This document shows, piece by piece, positions 61,410 to 62,180 of a stretch of 62,180 nucleotides of DNA; positions within the stretch are counted from its first letter, which is position 1, and each line of letters opens with the position of its first letter. The DNA is from Oscillospiraceae bacterium (lineage in GTDB: Bacteria; Bacillota; Clostridia; Oscillospirales; Ruminococcaceae). The DNA lies in the NCBI GenBank assembly GCA_017468865.1, contig JAFUHM010000020.1, positions 1-62,180 of the forward strand, written 5' to 3'. A program made the position numbers and the translations under genes. The notes under the pieces are model-generated. The model had not been told where the DNA came from and searched no databases. It saw nothing but the letters and a program-made list of their open reading frames with translations.

Positions 61410-61440
61410 CAGCTCACACTTTCGTGTGAGCTGTCTTCTT
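61410..61440. terminator. Terminator between the anti-sigma gene and the Big2 protein gene
   Basis: CAGCTCACAC (61410-61419) pairs with GTGTGAGCTG (61424-61433) and is followed by TCTTCTT on the plus strand; a short T run (from AAAA at 61405-61408) exists on the minus side too. It serves both convergent genes. Confidence 0.8.
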
Positions 61441-62113
61441 ATTCAACTATGACTGCCACCTTGACGGAAGCGGAGCCGCTCTTTACGGTAACTACCGTCG
61501 TACCCTTTGCCTTTGCGGTGACGATGCCGTCGGAATCGACCTTGGCAACGCTCGCCTTTGAGGAGGAGAGTGTCACGCTGTCAGCCGCCTTTCCTCCTGC
61601 GATCATGCCCAGCCTTACGCTCTCCCCTGCGGAAAGGTACACCGCAGGATACGAGGACTTGGATGCAGTTGCCTTAGCCGATGAGGGGAATTTCAATGTC
61701 AAAGTTGTCTTTCCTGTACCTTTTGTTGCTCCTCCAAGCGTTCCAAATATAGTCGTTCTGACACAGGAAACATAATATGTCCCCTTTTTCAGTTCCACCT
61801 TGCCCGACAGCTTGACAACATTTGCATCATTCCCAGAATCACTATGCTTTTCGATCTTCTCGCCGTCCTGATCATAGATATTTAAATACCCGTAATCAGA
61901 ACCCATTTTCATAGTGAACTCAAGTGTACCCGATTCAGTCAACTGAATCTTGAACACCTTTTGATGTCCGTCTTTCACATTGAAACTCAATGTCTTTCCA
62001 GCCGGAAACTCTGTTGCGTGTTCCTCAAACTCATTTGCTCCTACGGGAGTGCAGATGCAGAGCAGTGTCATGAGCGCAGCCGCAAATGCAGCCGCCATTC
62101 TTTTCAGCTTCAT
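61439..62113 (-). CDS. Secreted protein with C-terminal Big2-type Ig domain
   Basis: A 224-residue exported protein: signal peptide 1-26 (cleavage near TPVGA), a beta-rich middle domain (30-135) resembling pre-peptidase C-terminal domains (SGTLEFTMKMGSDYGYLNIY), and a Big2-like Ig domain at the end (KAADSVTLSSSKASVAKVDS, ending in SGSASVKVAVIVE). ATG at 62113 is chosen from AAAGGAAG. Function unknown; typical of clostridial surface or secreted proteins. Confidence 0.82.
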   Translation of the reverse strand: MKLKRMAAAFAAALMTLLCICTPVGANEFEEHATEFPAGKTLSFNVKDGHQKVFKIQLTESGTLEFTMKMGSDYGYLNIYDQDGEKIEKHSDSGNDANVVKLSGKVELKKGTYYVSCVRTTIFGTLGGATKGTGKTTLTLKFPSSAKATASKSSYPAVYLSAGESVRLGMIAGGKAADSVTLSSSKASVAKVDSDGIVTAKAKGTTVVTVKSGSASVKVAVIVE

Positions 62114-62160
62114 TTTAATACTTCCTTTCATGTATGTCTTTGCAGACACGTTATGAAAGT

Positions 62161-62166
62161 ATGATA
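62161..62166 (-). promoter_or_regulatory. -10 box of the Big2 protein gene
   Basis: On the minus strand TATCAT preceded by TGTGG. The -35 would lie beyond the end of the window. Confidence 0.45.
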
Positions 62167-62180
62167 CCACATTTACCCCC

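Noticed and set aside
1..62180. tRNA, rRNA, replication origin or prophage genes
   Set aside because: No cloverleaf arms, rRNA stretches, DnaA-box clusters or phage structural genes were seen in the gaps or coding regions.

Overview
The window reads as a chromosomal segment of a low-GC-phylum (Firmicutes/Bacillota) anaerobe, most likely an Oscillospiraceae/Ruminococcus-type gut or rumen clostridium. The evidence is protein-level and regulatory: an FMN riboswitch-controlled RibU, an rplJ-rplL operon with an L10-type leader, a CD1247-like zinc-ribbon protein next to efp, a TTG-started murB in a murB-rapZ-dusB-rimI-tsaD run, ECF-type vitamin transporters, and housekeeping promoters with a recurring TTGAnn-N17-TATAAT architecture and an extended TGTGG motif. 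Base composition is moderately GC-rich, so long open antisense frames are common and have been ignored. The species assignment is an inference; there is no rRNA in the window.

Layout (nearly everything is on the minus strand). 1-137: the end of an IS3-like insertion sequence. 199-7898: a small lipoprotein, then an operon of a hybrid sensor kinase, an orphan ABC-2 export permease and a GH2 glycosidase. 8058-8780: a plus-strand histidine phosphatase closed by overlapping repeats and a terminator shared with the convergent DUF4186 gene. 8752-22002: an envelope/NTPase region containing a secreted VWA protein, an M29 aminopeptidase, a TSUP exporter, a P-loop GTPase-like protein, a three-domain AAA+ protein, and a MoxR-DUF58-transglutaminase set, with a 95-bp tandem repeat in the middle. 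22122-33547: an abundant-looking unknown protein, then a long operon that starts with a YdjGHI-like membrane-stress module (SPFH, small membrane protein, zinc ribbon, TPM) and continues through ispD-ispF-cca-nrdR, a VanY-type carboxypeptidase, a tiny membrane peptide, a PLP lyase and a RodA-like SEDS protein. 33579-37303: a Tyr-rich repeat surface protein, a 42-residue membrane peptide, a BFD-like ferredoxin and a DUF389 protein. 37303-43561: MCP, tsaD, rimI, dusB, rapZ and murB.

43614-53491 holds what I consider the most unusual locus: one transcription unit with two MalF/MalG-type sugar-importer permeases, an HlyD-like coiled-coil adaptor, a MacB-like extracytoplasmic-domain protein without its ATPase or FtsX core, and two paralogous lipoproteins that join a propeller-like N-terminal half to a solute-binding half. 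It has one strong promoter at the front and one strong terminator at the end and no ATPase. 53862-62180: an ECF S component, ComEA-like protein, FMN riboswitch-ribU, CD1247-like protein, efp, an OFA-family MFS transporter, rplL/rplJ with a leader containing a tandem duplication, a divergent ECF sigma/anti-sigma pair and a secreted Big2-type protein.

Points for follow-up outside gene annotation: a perfect consensus promoter at 23326-23354 on the plus strand that fires antisense into rodA and shares its spacer end with the ribosomal-protein promoter; repeats that overlap stop codons at two loci; and a 36-codon gene coupled by an ATGA overlap. No tRNA, rRNA, CRISPR array or prophage was seen.
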